Shown here: positions 43,529-54,671 of the stretch, piece after piece
Layout of the letters: each line of letters starts with the position of its first letter
How positions within the stretch are numbered: the first letter of the stretch is position 1
Assembly (NCBI GenBank): GCA_017453065.1
Contig: JAFTKW010000003.1
Location: 111,734-175,733, forward strand
Length of the DNA stretch: 64,000 nt
Reading direction: 5' to 3'
DNA from: Lachnospiraceae bacterium
GTDB taxonomy: Bacteria > Bacillota > Clostridia > Lachnospirales > Lachnospiraceae
The notes under the pieces: generated by a model
Databases searched by the model: none
What the model was told of the DNA's origin: nothing
Seen by the model: only the letters and a program-made list of their open reading frames with translations
Translations under genes and position numbers: made by a program

Positions 43529-44698
43529 TTAATGCTCTATTACAATCTGCGTTCCTTCCGTCAATCCATCAAAAACCCAATAATACTGGCTGTTATTTCC
43601 GCCCGCAATAAAACTTCTTTTTTCCAACTTTCCATCTTCTCTCAGTACTACTACGTAGGTATATTCACCCTCTTTTTTAACGGCATCAAATGGCACCAAC
43701 AATACATGATTCATCACATTGGTTTCACCGACAGCCACGATGTCATTGCTTTTAAGTAGTTTGTCGGCCGGAATATCAGTCTTTAATTTTGTGGATTTGC
43801 GATTCCATGCTGCAGTCAATTGTTTGCCAGAAACACTAACCACATTGGCATTTCCATTTAAAATCGTTCTATCCACATAAACATTCAGATTACAGGACAT
43901 ACCATAACCGTAGTGCAAAAGAGTGTCATCAAATTCAAGACATATTTGGTCAGATGTCACATAGGTTGCCAACACTTGTCCATCATTTAATTTGTCACCC
44001 GCTCTGTTGTAGCTTATAGACATAATATATCCATCCTCAGGAGCTACAATCTCTGTGATTTTTTGGTTTTTTTTCAACTCAGAAATCTGTTTCTTTAACT
44101 CAGAAATCTGCTTTTGATAGTTTGCATTGGTACGCCCAAAATTCAGTTCTGCTTTTTGATATCTTAAATCCCGTATCTTGGCGCGAATACTTGTCATGAC
44201 ATATTCATTCATCAAATCTTCCTGAGATTTCAAATATGCATCCACCGCTTCTTGATAAGATTCCTCCATTCTAGTTAGGCGAATATTTAATTCTTCCAAA
44301 TCAATATCATCAATTTCCATTCGTACTTTTGCAATGACATCTCCTTTTTTAACCTCTTGCATTCTACGCACTTCAAGAGATATAAATTCCATTTCGCCTT
44401 CTTCAAATTCAGCTTTAATCGGATTGGGCGTAATCATTGACGAAACAGATATCTTGATAGGTGTCATGACTGTGCTAAACGTCCCATACTCCAATGTATA
44501 TACTTCAAAATCTCTAGAAGCAGTTTCTTCTTTTTTGTTTACAGCATTGAAATCTAAATATGCTTCTTTGTCCGATATCTGTCTCCCAGCAGTGTACTCT
44601 GATTGACCAAATAAATTTCCACACCCGCTAAAGCATATAGAAAGAAGGACAAGAAGGATACATGTAGCGCTCTTATTAATCTTCAATATAAACCACAT
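43529..44698 (-). CDS. HlyD-like adaptor lipoprotein A
   Basis: 389 residues. A signal peptide ends in FSGC, so it is a lipoprotein outside the membrane. A coiled-coil hairpin (about 175-215) sits between two halves of a lipoyl-like domain (APEDGYIMSIS), followed by beta domains typical of MacA/RND adaptors. The start is uncertain: ATG 44698 is hard against AAGGAG and overlaps the previous gene by 23 bases; TTG 44686 is the alternative. First partner of the permease. Confidence 0.82.
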   Translation of the reverse strand: MWFILKINKSATCILLVLLSICFSGCGNLFGQSEYTAGRQISDKEAYLDFNAVNKKEETASRDFEVYTLEYGTFSTVMTPIKISVSSMITPNPIKAEFEEGEMEFISLEVRRMQEVKKGDVIAKVRMEIDDIDLEELNIRLTRMEESYQEAVDAYLKSQEDLMNEYVMTSIRAKIRDLRYQKAELNFGRTNANYQKQISELKKQISELKKNQKITEIVAPEDGYIMSISYNRAGDKLNDGQVLATYVTSDQICLEFDDTLLHYGYGMSCNLNVYVDRTILNGNANVVSVSGKQLTAAWNRKSTKLKTDIPADKLLKSNDIVAVGETNVMNHVLLVPFDAVKKEGEYTYVVVLREDGKLEKRSFIAGGNNSQYYWVFDGLTEGTQIVIEH

Positions 44699-45833
44699 CT
44701 CCTTCCTTTAACCCAGAAACAACCTCAGTATGAATATCATCTCTAAGCCCAATCGTAATAAATACTTTTTCTTTCTTGCCCGCTCTATCAACATAACAAT
44801 AGTACTGGCTGCCGTCTCTGATAACACCTAGATTAGAAACCATAAGCACATCCTCGGCCATATTTTTCGTCACCACTACCAGTACAGAATGTCCATATCC
44901 ATAGATTTCTGCCAAGTCTAATTCTTCTATCAGATAGGTTGAATAAGGATTCTCTGATTTCTGTATTAAATCACTATAAATTTCCGAATCCAAAGTCTGA
45001 TAAATAGCCGCATAGGTTTGACCATCCACAAACACTTCTATTTGTAATGCTTTCTCGGCTGTTTGCATCGGCAAATAATCGGATACAGCGCAACATTTTT
45101 GTGTGTCAGCAATTACAATACAAGGTTTATTTTTGTCAAATCGATCTCCCTTGAGCATATCACTAAGCTGAACAACCACTCCATCAAATGGTGCCTTGAT
45201 AATATTGTTTTTCATTTCTTTTTTCAGTTCTTTAATCTGAGTTTCAAGATATGGTTTTTCAAAATCATAGTCTTCCTGGTACTGTCTCATCTTAAGTTCT
45301 GTTCTCTGTATATCCCCATCCAGCAATCCAGCCCGAGTACAAGCATTGCTAAATGCCTTGGATGGATAGGACAAAGTATCAATAAGAGCATAACATTCTT
45401 CCAATTCCAGTTTTAATGTCGCTATCTGATTCTGAAACAGTGCCATTTGGTATGTATAGTTGTCCTCTAAATTCTGCAATTGTTCTTCCAACGTATCTAA
45501 TCTAACCTGCGCAGACTCTATATCTGTCACAGCTAAAACTTCCCCAGCCTTTACTTCCTGCCCAAGAGTAACATTAAACGAACCAAAAACACCCTCTGCC
45601 GGAAAACATAATTCTTCCACATAGGGTGTCAAAATACCAGAATAAAGTTCTCTTTCAAGAACGTCTCCTCTGATTACAGATGTAGTTTGTTGCACAGTTA
45701 AAATAGGCTCTGAAATATCTTCAGCTCCTTCCAACTCTGCATAAATATCTATTTGTTTTTCCTCGATTTGATTGCATCCTACAAGCAATATCACAGGAAG
45801 AAGAAAACAACCCAAAAATCTCTTAAATCTCAT
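44676..45833 (-). CDS. HlyD-like adaptor lipoprotein B
   Basis: 385 residues. Signal peptide with lipobox LLVGC, then a lipoyl half (LGQEVKAGEVLAV), a helical hairpin (about 110-205), the second half (IKAPFDGVVVQL), and beta domains ending in GLKEGDVVYIED. It is clearly related to the adaptors on either side but differs in most positions. Adaptors of this kind link inner-membrane permeases to exported substrates; in a Gram-positive cell the partner outside is unknown. Confidence 0.85.
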   Translation of the reverse strand: MRFKRFLGCFLLPVILLVGCNQIEEKQIDIYAELEGAEDISEPILTVQQTTSVIRGDVLERELYSGILTPYVEELCFPAEGVFGSFNVTLGQEVKAGEVLAVTDIESAQVRLDTLEEQLQNLEDNYTYQMALFQNQIATLKLELEECYALIDTLSYPSKAFSNACTRAGLLDGDIQRTELKMRQYQEDYDFEKPYLETQIKELKKEMKNNIIKAPFDGVVVQLSDMLKGDRFDKNKPCIVIADTQKCCAVSDYLPMQTAEKALQIEVFVDGQTYAAIYQTLDSEIYSDLIQKSENPYSTYLIEELDLAEIYGYGHSVLVVVTKNMAEDVLMVSNLGVIRDGSQYYCYVDRAGKKEKVFITIGLRDDIHTEVVSGLKEGDVVYIED

Positions 45834-45850
45834 GTCTGCTCACCCAGAAG

Positions 45851-46927
45851 TTATTCTATAATTACATTGTCCGTCAGAGAAAGTCCTGATGTTATTTCTA
45901 TGACGTTCTCCCCCTCAATACCAACTTCTACATACTGCATAATACGTATTCCTTGATTGTTAAGCAGATATACATAATTTCTGCCACCTGCTTCATGAAC
46001 GGCATACTTGTCCAAACACATAACATCTTCAGCCATCGAGGTATAAAGAGTAATCTTACCCGTTGCGATATTGAACGGATCGTATTCTTCATCTAAAAGC
46101 GCAAAATATATCTCCTCTTTCCATTCATCCATGCGAACTGGAACCACTGAATATTCCCTCATCTGATTTCCCAATCCACAGACAACCGAATAAATCTCAT
46201 CTGAATCCAAATAAGGTATGGCTTCTGTAGTTGACGAGTGAAACATGCAATCTGTTGGGTCGTACATGGACATAATACGTTCGTCTTTTACAGTTAATGT
46301 CCCCTCCAATTCGCTTTTCACCATGAGCATAATGCCATCCATAGGTGCATAAATCTTTCCATCACTTACTATTTGTTTGGCCTGCTCATATTTCAATTCC
46401 ATGATATAAAGCGCATCCTGAAGTTGGGTTAATTTAGCCGCATAAGACTCATTGATAGACTGTTTTGTCTCCTCCAAATCTTCCTTGTCTTCCTCTTTCA
46501 TATATGTGTAAAGGAACATTACATCTGCTCTTTCCAGTTCAAAATCCCGCTCTTCAATCAAATGCTTGATAGCCAATTGTTGTTTACTGATTTCGTGCTC
46601 CATCTGTGACAAATTGGTTTCCATATCTTCCAAGTCCACAACAGCAAGAAGATCGCCCTTTTTCACATGGTCACCTTTTGATACATACACTCGTTCTATC
46701 AATAGTCCATCTACTCCAAAGGAAAGATCTGTCTCCTTGGTTTGAGAATAAAAACAGTTAATCACCAGCGGTTCTTTCACCGTTCCGATATATGGATGAA
46801 TGATATCATATTCTTTTTGAATCACTTCACTGCTGGCAACCACTTCTACTTCAAAATCTTCTTCCTGTTTGAAGCAGCAAGCAGTCAAAAAAAGGGCCAG
46901 CACAAGTATTAGAACAAACTGTTTCAT
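45851..46927 (-). CDS. HlyD-like adaptor lipoprotein C
   Basis: 358 residues. Lipobox LTAC near residue 17, lipoyl half VSKGDHVKKGDLLAVV, a helical hairpin (about 115-175), the second half IYAPMDGIMLMV and a C-terminal beta domain ending in GLSLTDNVIIE. Its ATG shares one base with the ruvB stop, so it is read from the ruvAB transcript. It completes a set of three tandem adaptors for the single permease. Confidence 0.85.
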   Translation of the reverse strand: MKQFVLILVLALFLTACCFKQEEDFEVEVVASSEVIQKEYDIIHPYIGTVKEPLVINCFYSQTKETDLSFGVDGLLIERVYVSKGDHVKKGDLLAVVDLEDMETNLSQMEHEISKQQLAIKHLIEERDFELERADVMFLYTYMKEEDKEDLEETKQSINESYAAKLTQLQDALYIMELKYEQAKQIVSDGKIYAPMDGIMLMVKSELEGTLTVKDERIMSMYDPTDCMFHSSTTEAIPYLDSDEIYSVVCGLGNQMREYSVVPVRMDEWKEEIYFALLDEEYDPFNIATGKITLYTSMAEDVMCLDKYAVHEAGGRNYVYLLNNQGIRIMQYVEVGIEGENVIEITSGLSLTDNVIIE

Positions 46928-47928
46928 TAATTTCCCTCTGGTTTTAGTATTCCAAGATGAGCGTATGCCAATTCTGTCACAACACGACCTCTTGGAGTGC
47001 GTTGAATCAAACCATTTTTAATTAAATATGGTTCGTATACATCTTCAATTGTTCCTGCATCTTCACCTATTGCAGCAGACAATGTATCTAGCCCAACCGG
47101 GCCACCAGCAAATTTGTGAATCATGGTGTTTAAAATATTCCTATCCAAATGATCCAGTCCAAGCTTGTCTACATCCATTAAATCCAGCGCAATATTCGCA
47201 ACCTCTTTCGTAATAACCCCATCGTATCTTACCTGGGCGAAATCACGAACTCTCTTCAAAATACGATTGGCAAGTCTAGGTGTACCTCTACTTCGTCTCG
47301 CAAGTTCAATCGCGCCATCCGGATCCACTTTAACGCCCAACACCTTGGCAGATTGTACAATGATATTGGTCAATTCTTCTATGGTATAAAACTCTAATCT
47401 ATGTATCATTCCAAAGCGATCTCGAAGGGGTGCAGTGAGCATACCCGCTCTGGTGGTGGCTCCGATTAAGGTGAACTTTGGAAGGTCCAATCGAATGGAT
47501 CTTGCAGAAGAACCTTTGCCAATCATAATATCAATCGCATAGTCTTCCATGGCAGGATAGAGAACTTCCTCTACTTGCCTGTTTAAACGATGAATCTCAT
47601 CCACAAACAAGACATCCCCCTCCTGAAGGCCATTCAATACTGCAGCAATTTCACCAGGTTTTTCAATAGCTGGCCCACTTGTAATCTTGAGATTCACTCC
47701 CATCTCATTGGCAATAATACCAGCCAATGTGGTCTTGCCCAATCCAGGTGGTCCATAAAAGAGCGCATGGTCTAATGGTTCTCCTCTACCTTTGGCCGCA
47801 TCAATATACACACTTAATATTTCTTTGATTTTTTGTTGACCTATATAATCTTTTAAATACTTCGGACGTAAAGACCCTTCAATCTTTACATCTTCCGCTG
47901 TCAAATTCGTTTCGATTGTTCTTGCCAT
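46927..47928 (-). CDS. ruvB: Holliday junction branch migration ATPase RuvB
   Basis: 333-residue AAA+ motor that drives branch migration with RuvA. Walker A is GPPGLGKTT, Walker B is FVDEIHRL, the sensor segment GATTRAGML and arginine finger region PLRDRFG are present, and the C-terminal winged helix ends in [13 protein letters not shown]. It follows ruvA with an 11-base gap. Together with RecU and RecG in this window it covers junction processing. Confidence 0.97.
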   Translation of the reverse strand: MARTIETNLTAEDVKIEGSLRPKYLKDYIGQQKIKEILSVYIDAAKGRGEPLDHALFYGPPGLGKTTLAGIIANEMGVNLKITSGPAIEKPGEIAAVLNGLQEGDVLFVDEIHRLNRQVEEVLYPAMEDYAIDIMIGKGSSARSIRLDLPKFTLIGATTRAGMLTAPLRDRFGMIHRLEFYTIEELTNIIVQSAKVLGVKVDPDGAIELARRSRGTPRLANRILKRVRDFAQVRYDGVITKEVANIALDLMDVDKLGLDHLDRNILNTMIHKFAGGPVGLDTLSAAIGEDAGTIEDVYEPYLIKNGLIQRTPRGRVVTELAYAHLGILKPEGN

Positions 47929-47939
47929 GATTTCCCATC

Positions 47940-48548
47940 CTAAAATAGATTCTTAAGTGCAATCTTGAGTAACTGACCCGAATCTAGTTCTTCTGCATGT
48001 TCAATGCTTCCAACTGCCTTCGTTGCTTCTGCCTGTCCATAACCAAGTGCAACCAATGCCTCTATGGCTTCTTTCACATTCACATCGTCTAGGGAAGCAG
48101 ATGCCACCTGAGGTTTGGAATCTAATCCTCCATAAAGTGCTTCTTCTATAGAAATCTTGTCTTTCAAGTCCAAGATGAGTCTCTCTGCAGTCTTGCCGCC
48201 AATGCCTGGTGCTTTGGATATAGCCTTTGCATCACCTGAGACAATCGCTATCCGAAGTTCACTTGCATCCATCACTGACAAAATAGCCAAAGCGCCTTTC
48301 GGTCCAATTCCGTTTACTGTAATACACTTTTTGAAGATGTCTAAATCATCTCTAGACAAAAAGCCATAGAGCATAAAGGCATCCTCTCTCACGAGAGTGT
48401 ATGTATGCATCTTAACACTCTGTCCAATCCCGGGCAAAAGTCTTGCCGTAGATTCTGATATTTTGATATTGTAACCAATACCTCCCACATCAACCACTAC
48501 GGTATCATCTGTAATACTGTCAATGATTCCTTTTACATATGCAATCAT
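47940..48548 (-). CDS. ruvA: Holliday junction DNA helicase subunit RuvA
   Basis: 202-residue junction-binding protein. The N-terminal OB domain starts [12 protein letters not shown]; helix-hairpin-helix motifs lie at [12 protein letters not shown] and [13 protein letters not shown], and a flexible linker leads to the RuvB-binding domain (about 155-202). It is the first gene of the operon that continues through ruvB, three adaptors, the permease and two ATPases. Confidence 0.97.
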   Translation of the reverse strand: MIAYVKGIIDSITDDTVVVDVGGIGYNIKISESTARLLPGIGQSVKMHTYTLVREDAFMLYGFLSRDDLDIFKKCITVNGIGPKGALAILSVMDASELRIAIVSGDAKAISKAPGIGGKTAERLILDLKDKISIEEALYGGLDSKPQVASASLDDVNVKEAIEALVALGYGQAEATKAVGSIEHAEELDSGQLLKIALKNLF

Positions 48549-48579
48549 ATAAATCCCTCGCTTAAATTATATTAAAATA

Positions 48580-48608
48580 ATTATAGCATAATCGAACATG
48601 TGTTTCAA
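48580..48608 (-). promoter_or_regulatory. Sigma-A promoter of ruvA operon
   Basis: On the minus strand TTGAAA, 17 bases, TATAAT, 32 bases before ruvA; the -35 overlaps the MATE gene stop codon. Confidence 0.8.
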
Positions 48609-49957
48609 GTTTTCCTACATAGTTTGTAATACACTACTCCAAAACAAAGCAAATGAACCAATGATGTCACTGTCCATGTAAATGGGTAAGACAAATACAA
48701 AACTTTTAAACTTCTATATTCCTGAAAAATAGTATAAATCCATATCACTCGAAGTAGACATGCCCCTGACAATGATACAATCATCGGCATAACCGCATAT
48801 CCCATGCCACGAATGACTCCCACTAAAGTATCCATCAAACCACACAAGAAATATGGTAAACAGATATAAAAAAGACGGTTTATTCCATAATCAATTACAA
48901 CCGGATCATCAGAATACAATTGTAACAGACTACCACTTAAAAGATAAAATACACTTCCTAAGACTAGACCAACCACTGTAACAGAAAGACAGCATATGAG
49001 CAAAATTCTTCCTATACGTTTATAGTTACGAGCCCCGTAATTTTGACTTGTAAAACTAACGGCTGTCTGATGGAAGGTATTCATAGCCGTATAAACAAAG
49101 CCCTCTAAGTTGGCTGCCGCAGAGTTTCCTGCCATCGCCAAAGAACCAAAGGAATTCACAGAGGATTGAATTAATACATTAGAAACCGAAAATACTGCGC
49201 CCTGAAAGCCTGCCGGGAGACCGATTCGTACCATCATACCCAGTTTGTGTTTTGAAATACGAAGCGCTCTCAAATCCAACTTGTATGGACCATCTGAATT
49301 CATAAGACAGCGAACCACCAATACCGCTGAAACAACTTGAGAAATCGTAGTCGCAAGTGCAACGCCAGCTACACCAAGATGGAAAACAATGACAAATACT
49401 AGATTTAGAACAACATTAATCACCCCTGCCGCACTCAGATAGTACAGAGGTCTCTTCGTATCACCTACTGCTCGCAGAATGGAGGAACCGAAATTGTAAA
49501 GCATCATGGCTGGCATGCCACAAAAATAAATGCGAATATACAAAACCGCCTGAGGCAATACATCTTCTGGTGTTCCCATAAGGAGCAGTGCTTTAGGAGC
49601 CACAAAACATCCAATAAAAATTAGCGCAATACCAGAGATAACAGAAACAAAAATCGCTGTATGAACCGTATCTGACAATTCCTTATCCTGGCCACCTCCG
49701 TAATATCTTGCTACCAATACATTCGAGCCTACTGACAGACCAATAAAAACATTGACTATCAGATTCACCAGCGAACCAGTGGAGCCTACTGCAGCAAGTG
49801 CACTGCTTCCGGCCCATCTGCCTACTACAATCATATCCGCAGCATTAAACAAAAGCTGTAATATTCCCGAAAGCATAAGCGGCAGAGAAAACAGAACTAT
49901 CTTGCCAAACAAAGGACCATTACACATATCAATTTCATATTTTTTAGAACTACTCAT
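48605..49957 (-). CDS. MATE family multidrug/toxin exporter
   Basis: 450-residue membrane protein with about twelve hydrophobic helices in the duplicated MATE pattern (GPLFGKIVLFSLPLMLSG at the start; ARYYGGGQD after the second helix). Ion-coupled drug or metabolite export is likely, substrate unknown. It is preceded by a terminator for leuCD, so its expression must rely on another promoter or read-through. Confidence 0.92.
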   Translation of the reverse strand: MSSSKKYEIDMCNGPLFGKIVLFSLPLMLSGILQLLFNAADMIVVGRWAGSSALAAVGSTGSLVNLIVNVFIGLSVGSNVLVARYYGGGQDKELSDTVHTAIFVSVISGIALIFIGCFVAPKALLLMGTPEDVLPQAVLYIRIYFCGMPAMMLYNFGSSILRAVGDTKRPLYYLSAAGVINVVLNLVFVIVFHLGVAGVALATTISQVVSAVLVVRCLMNSDGPYKLDLRALRISKHKLGMMVRIGLPAGFQGAVFSVSNVLIQSSVNSFGSLAMAGNSAAANLEGFVYTAMNTFHQTAVSFTSQNYGARNYKRIGRILLICCLSVTVVGLVLGSVFYLLSGSLLQLYSDDPVVIDYGINRLFYICLPYFLCGLMDTLVGVIRGMGYAVMPMIVSLSGACLLRVIWIYTIFQEYRSLKVLYLSYPFTWTVTSLVHLLCFGVVYYKLCRKT

Positions 49958-49973
49958 ACTGTCGCCTCACACA

Positions 49974-49999
49974 TAAAAATCCCCTGGCTAGGCCAGGGG
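49974..49999 (-). terminator. Terminator of leuCD
   Basis: CCCCTGGC and GCCAGGGG pair perfectly around a 3-base loop, followed on the minus strand by ATTTTTA, 7 bases after the leuD stop codon. Confidence 0.88.
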
Positions 50000-50005
50000 A
50001 ACTCT

Positions 50006-50491
50006 TTATTTTTTATTGATATAATTAATCAGGCCCTCCGCTGCTATAATATTCTGCATGAATTCAGGAAATGCCTGACCTTTATACTCCGTGCCCTTTG
50101 TTCTATCATAAATCATTCCGGAGTCAAAATCAATCTCTACTTCATCCCCAGCTTCAATTGCTTTTGCAGCTTCTGGGCATTCAATAATAGGAAGTCCAAT
50201 GTTAATTGCGTTGCGATAGAAAATTCGTGCAAAAGTTTCTGCTATCACACAACTTACTCCAGCTGCCTTAATCGCAATAGGAGCATGTTCTCTAGAAGAA
50301 CCACAACCAAAATTTTTGTTAGCCACAATAATATCACCTTTGTGAACTTTGTTGACAAAATCTTTGTCTATATCTTCCATGCAATGTGTGGCCAGTTCTG
50401 CAGGATCCGAAGAATTCAAATATCTTGCAGGAATAATTACGTCTGTATCCACGTTGTCTCCATATTTAAAAACCATTCCCTTAGCTTTCAT
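50006..50491 (-). CDS. leuD: 3-isopropylmalate dehydratase small subunit
   Basis: 161 residues; the short LeuD form that pairs with the 420-residue LeuC. Isomerises 2- to 3-isopropylmalate in leucine synthesis. [14 protein letters not shown] and [17 protein letters not shown] are the swivel-domain signatures. ATG 50491 is chosen for AAGGAG 9 bases upstream; the frame extends into leuC without a better site. leuC lies 20 bases upstream. Confidence 0.95.
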   Translation of the reverse strand: MKAKGMVFKYGDNVDTDVIIPARYLNSSDPAELATHCMEDIDKDFVNKVHKGDIIVANKNFGCGSSREHAPIAIKAAGVSCVIAETFARIFYRNAINIGLPIIECPEAAKAIEAGDEVEIDFDSGMIYDRTKGTEYKGQAFPEFMQNIIAAEGLINYINKK

Positions 50492-50511
50492 ACTCTCTAT
50501 CTCCTTCTTCC

Positions 50512-51780
50512 TTAATCTGTAAGCTGACATGGACATGCAATCTTACCTGCCACAGCAGTTGCTGCTGCTACAGCTGGACTTGCAAGATATACTTCTGATT
50601 TTACATGACCCATTCTTCCCACAAAGTTTCTATTTGTGGTGGAAACACATCTTTCACCTTCTGCCAACACGCCCATATATCCTCCAAGGCAAGGTCCGCA
50701 GGTTGGTGTACTTACAATTCCGCCCGCTTCAATAAATATCTTAAGCAGGCCTTCTTCCATGGCATCCATATAAATCTGCTGTGTTGCAGGGATAACGATC
50801 AATCTCATACCCTTTGCCACATGTCTGCCCTGAAGAACTTCTGCTGCAATACGAAGGTCATCCAATCTTCCATTTGTACAGGAGCCAATCACAACCTGAT
50901 CCACCCAAACTTCTTCTGTGATTTCGTCGATAGTTCTAGTATTTTCAGGCAAATGTGGGAATGCAATTGTTGGTCTTAGGGTACTCAAATCAACTGTATA
51001 TTCTGCTTCATATTCCGCATCATCATCGGCTGTATATATCTTGTATTCTCTTTTAGAATGCTCTTTCATATAAGCCTCAGCAATATCATCTACAGGGAAA
51101 ATACCATTCTTTCCACCTGCTTCAATCGCCATATTAGCAATCGTAAATCTATCATCCATAGAAAGATTTGCTACGCCTTCTCCCACGAATTCCATAGATT
51201 TGTAAAGCGCACCATCAACGCCGATCATACCGATGATATGAAGAATTACATCTTTGCCGCTAACCCATTTGGATGGTTTGCCAATAAGATTAAATTTGAT
51301 AGCTGAAGGTACCTTAAACCAAGCCTTTCCTGTAGCCATACCAGCAGCCATGTCTGTACTTCCAACACCTGTGGAGAAAGCTCCCAACGCACCGTATGTA
51401 CAGGTATGGGAGTCAGCACCAATGATTACATCTCCTGCAACAGTCAAACCTTTTTCAGGAAGAAGTGCATGTTCAATTCCCATTTCTCCCACTTCGAAAT
51501 AATTGGTAATCTGATTTCGTAATGCAAATTCACGAACACATTTGCAGTGCTCTGCTGATTTAATATCTTTATTTGGCACAAAGTGGTCTGGAACAAGAGC
51601 AATTTTGTCTTTGTCAAACACACCACTTGCATTCATTTTTTCCATTTCTTTAATGGCAACTGGACTTGTAATATCATTTCCAAGAACCAAGTCCAAATCC
51701 GCTTCTATCAATTGACCAGGAACCACATAATCAAGTCCTGCATGAGCTGCTAATATTTTCTGGGTCATCGTCATTCCCAT
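50512..51780 (-). CDS. leuC: 3-isopropylmalate dehydratase large subunit
   Basis: 422-residue aconitase-family subunit holding a 4Fe-4S cluster. [30 protein letters not shown] and [11 protein letters not shown] supply the three cluster cysteines. It is the shorter (archaeal/clostridial type) form. AGGAGG lies 8 bases before the ATG. The promoter and a LysR-type palindrome lie in the 139-base gap to the divergent lysR gene; leuA and leuB are not in this window. Confidence 0.96.
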   Translation of the reverse strand: MGMTMTQKILAAHAGLDYVVPGQLIEADLDLVLGNDITSPVAIKEMEKMNASGVFDKDKIALVPDHFVPNKDIKSAEHCKCVREFALRNQITNYFEVGEMGIEHALLPEKGLTVAGDVIIGADSHTCTYGALGAFSTGVGSTDMAAGMATGKAWFKVPSAIKFNLIGKPSKWVSGKDVILHIIGMIGVDGALYKSMEFVGEGVANLSMDDRFTIANMAIEAGGKNGIFPVDDIAEAYMKEHSKREYKIYTADDDAEYEAEYTVDLSTLRPTIAFPHLPENTRTIDEITEEVWVDQVVIGSCTNGRLDDLRIAAEVLQGRHVAKGMRLIVIPATQQIYMDAMEEGLLKIFIEAGGIVSTPTCGPCLGGYMGVLAEGERCVSTTNRNFVGRMGHVKSEVYLASPAVAAATAVAGKIACPCQLTD

Positions 51781-51820
51781 ATCTAAGTCCTCCTAACCTG
51801 TACAACCTTAAATTTACTTC

Positions 51821-51849
51821 ATTTTATCATATAGTTTATTATGCTTCAA
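51821..51849 (-). promoter_or_regulatory. Sigma-A promoter of leuCD
   Basis: On the minus strand TTGAAG, 17 bases, TAAAAT, 40 bases before leuC. Confidence 0.75.
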
Positions 51850-51865
51850 ATACATATAATTCATA

Positions 51866-51894
51866 TTTACTATAACGTGTTGTTATGATAATAT
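51866..51894 (+). promoter_or_regulatory. Promoter of the LysR regulator gene
   Basis: TTTACT, 17 bases, TAATAT; the 17-base spacer begins with the whole ATAAC-N5-GTTAT palindrome, so a bound regulator would block it (auto-repression inferred). Confidence 0.6.
51872..51886. promoter_or_regulatory. LysR-type operator, leuC-lysR intergenic
   Basis: ATAAC-GTGTT-GTTAT contains a T-N11-A LysR box, centred about 65 bases upstream of the predicted leuC start of transcription, the usual position for the recognition site. The same arms recur upstream of ilvN. Confidence 0.7.
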
Positions 51895-51919
51895 ATATAA
51901 GCCAGAAATGAGGTGTATT

Positions 51920-52840
51920 ATGGAAAATCAAAATCTAAATTTGTACTATATCTTTTATGTTACAGCAGGCTGTGGGAACATTTCCTCCGCTGCCAAGGAG
52001 CTTTATATCAGTCAGCCGGCGATATCAAAGGCTATATCTAAGCTGGAAAACAATCTTGGCTGCATTCTGTTTACACGTAATTCCAGAGGCGTAAAACTAA
52101 CCAGCGAAGGACAGCTTTTGTACAAACAACTAGAAACCGCTTTTCATGCCATCTCTGCTGGCGAAGAGACCTTAAAAAGAAACGGAGAACTTGGTGTTGG
52201 TGAGCTGTCTATCGGAGTCAGTTCCACTCTCTGCAAGTATGTCCTTTTACCATATCTAAAAACTTTTGTACGGGAGAATCCCTATGTAAAGATTTCTATC
52301 TCCTGTCAATCCACCAACGAAACGATTGCAGCATTGGAAAATGGATCCCTAGACATTGGATTGATTGGCGAAACAGATCGATTGGACAACCTAACCTTTG
52401 CTCCTCTTTCCGAAATTCAGGATACATTCGTAACCACGAAAGAATACATGGATTTCCTCTGTAAAAAATGCGATATTTCCGGTCCAATCAAAAATAAAGA
52501 TGCTGGCAAATTGCTTTCCAACGCCACTCTTTTATTGCTCGACCAAAACAATATCACCAGACAATACATAGACAAATATATGATATTGCAAGATATTTCC
52601 GCCGAACAGCAAATAGAAGTTACCAGTATGGAACTGCTGATTGAATTTGCCAAAATTGGTTTGGGAGTCGCTTGTGTGATTGATGGCTTTGTCAAAGAAG
52701 ACTTGGCAGACGGTTCTTTAGTACATTTCCCCTTAAAAGCACCTATACCAAAGCGTAAAATTGGTATCGCAATGAAAAACAAGGTGAATCCAACCGTTTC
52801 CATGAACAAATTTATGGAAGTAGTAACCAGAGAAAAATAA
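51920..52840 (+). CDS. LysR family transcriptional regulator of branched-chain amino acid genes (inferred target)
   Basis: 306 residues. An N-terminal winged helix-turn-helix (about 5-64: GNISSAAKELYISQPAISKAI) is followed by a periplasmic-binding-like effector domain (about 90-295). Divergence from leuCD and the shared palindrome suggest it activates leuCD and ilvN-ilvC; the effector may be a pathway intermediate such as an isopropylmalate, but this is inference. ATG 51920 has GAGGTG 4 bases upstream; an earlier frame start at 51908 is weaker. Confidence 0.9.
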   Translation: MENQNLNLYYIFYVTAGCGNISSAAKELYISQPAISKAISKLENNLGCILFTRNSRGVKLTSEGQLLYKQLETAFHAISAGEETLKRNGELGVGELSIGVSSTLCKYVLLPYLKTFVRENPYVKISISCQSTNETIAALENGSLDIGLIGETDRLDNLTFAPLSEIQDTFVTTKEYMDFLCKKCDISGPIKNKDAGKLLSNATLLLLDQNNITRQYIDKYMILQDISAEQQIEVTSMELLIEFAKIGLGVACVIDGFVKEDLADGSLVHFPLKAPIPKRKIGIAMKNKVNPTVSMNKFMEVVTREK

Positions 52841-52854
52841 ATTATAGAAAGAGT

Positions 52855-52882
52855 TTTACACGGCATAAAATTGTGCTATACT
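52855..52882 (+). promoter_or_regulatory. Promoter of tRNA-Pro
   Basis: TTTACA, 16 bases, TATACT, about 20 bases before the tRNA. Confidence 0.7.
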
Positions 52883-52901
52883 TTAAGCCGTAGACTTTTT
52901 G

Positions 52902-52975
52902 CGGCGCGTGGCTCAGTTTGGTAGAGCGCCACGTTCGGGACGTGGAAGTCGCAGGTTCAAATCCTGTCGCGCCGA
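52902..52975 (+). tRNA. tRNA-Pro (anticodon CGG)
   Basis: Complete cloverleaf: acceptor CGGCGCG/CGCGCCG with discriminator A, D stem GCTC/GAGC, anticodon stem CCACG/CGTGG with loop TTCGGGA (anticodon CGG at 52936-52938, reading CCG), and T arm with loop TTCAAAT. The CCA end is not encoded, so it must be added after transcription. Single tRNA gene between lysR and ilvC. Confidence 0.96.
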
Positions 52976-52996
52976 TATAATTTAACCCATTACATT

Positions 52997-53031
52997 AAAA
53001 AAGCCCAGAAACAATTTTGTTTCTGGGCTTT
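52997..53031. terminator. Terminator shared by ilvC and tRNA-Pro
   Basis: AAAGCCCAGAAAC and GTTTCTGGGCTTT pair perfectly; the minus strand follows with six T (ilvC), the plus strand has a weaker T tail (tRNA). Confidence 0.88.
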
Positions 53032-53039
53032 CAGTTTTA

Positions 53040-54095
<1,056 letters not shown>

Positions 54096-54128
54096 TTATA
54101 TAACTTTCAGGATCCACCTGTAGCTAAC

Positions 54129-54629
54129 TTAATCTAAATAGATTACACCATCTGCTCCTCTGGAAAGACCAGCAATACCTGTTCTGGCAATCTCAAGGAT
54201 TTCATAACCATCAAGCAATTTGATAAAAGCTTCAATCTTAGACTGGTTACCAGTAAGTTCAATAATCAAACTATCTGTAGCGACATCAATAATCTTTGCT
54301 CTGAAGATATCAGCCACAGAAATCACTCCCTGTCTCTGCTCCGCCTGTGCTCGAACTTTGATTAAAACTAGTTCTCTATAAACACTCTCATCTGGTTTTA
54401 GTTCCTTGATATCTCTAATATCTACCAGCTTTGCAACTTGCTTTTCAATCTGTTCCAAAATGTCATCATCACCAGAGGTGACAATTGTAATTCTGGAAAA
54501 TCTAGGATCTGCAGTCACACCAGCTGTAATACTTTCAATATTGTATCCTCTTCTGGAGAACAAGCCTGAAATTCGGCTCAGTACACCTGATGTATTGTCT
54601 ACCAATAATTGAAATACTTTTTTCTGCAT
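54129..54629 (-). CDS. ilvN: Acetolactate synthase small (regulatory) subunit
   Basis: 166 residues. Two ACT-type domains: the first begins QLLVDNTSGVLSRISGLFSRRGYNIES, the second includes ELTGNQSKIEAFIKLLDGYEI. It binds valine or another branched-chain amino acid and controls IlvB. ATG 54629 has GGAGGG 4 bases upstream. It has its own promoter and LysR-type box, separate from ilvB, and leads into ilvC. Confidence 0.93.
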   Translation of the reverse strand: MQKKVFQLLVDNTSGVLSRISGLFSRRGYNIESITAGVTADPRFSRITIVTSGDDDILEQIEKQVAKLVDIRDIKELKPDESVYRELVLIKVRAQAEQRQGVISVADIFRAKIIDVATDSLIIELTGNQSKIEAFIKLLDGYEILEIARTGIAGLSRGADGVIYLD

Positions 54630-54671
54630 ATTTCCCTCCGTGCCTATCAACAAATCCTCTTATTAGTCCAT

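Noticed and set aside
44676-44698. 23-base overlap of adaptor genes A and B as evidence of a frame error
   Set aside because: Both proteins are full length; the overlap depends only on which start codon gene A uses (TTG 44686 shortens it).
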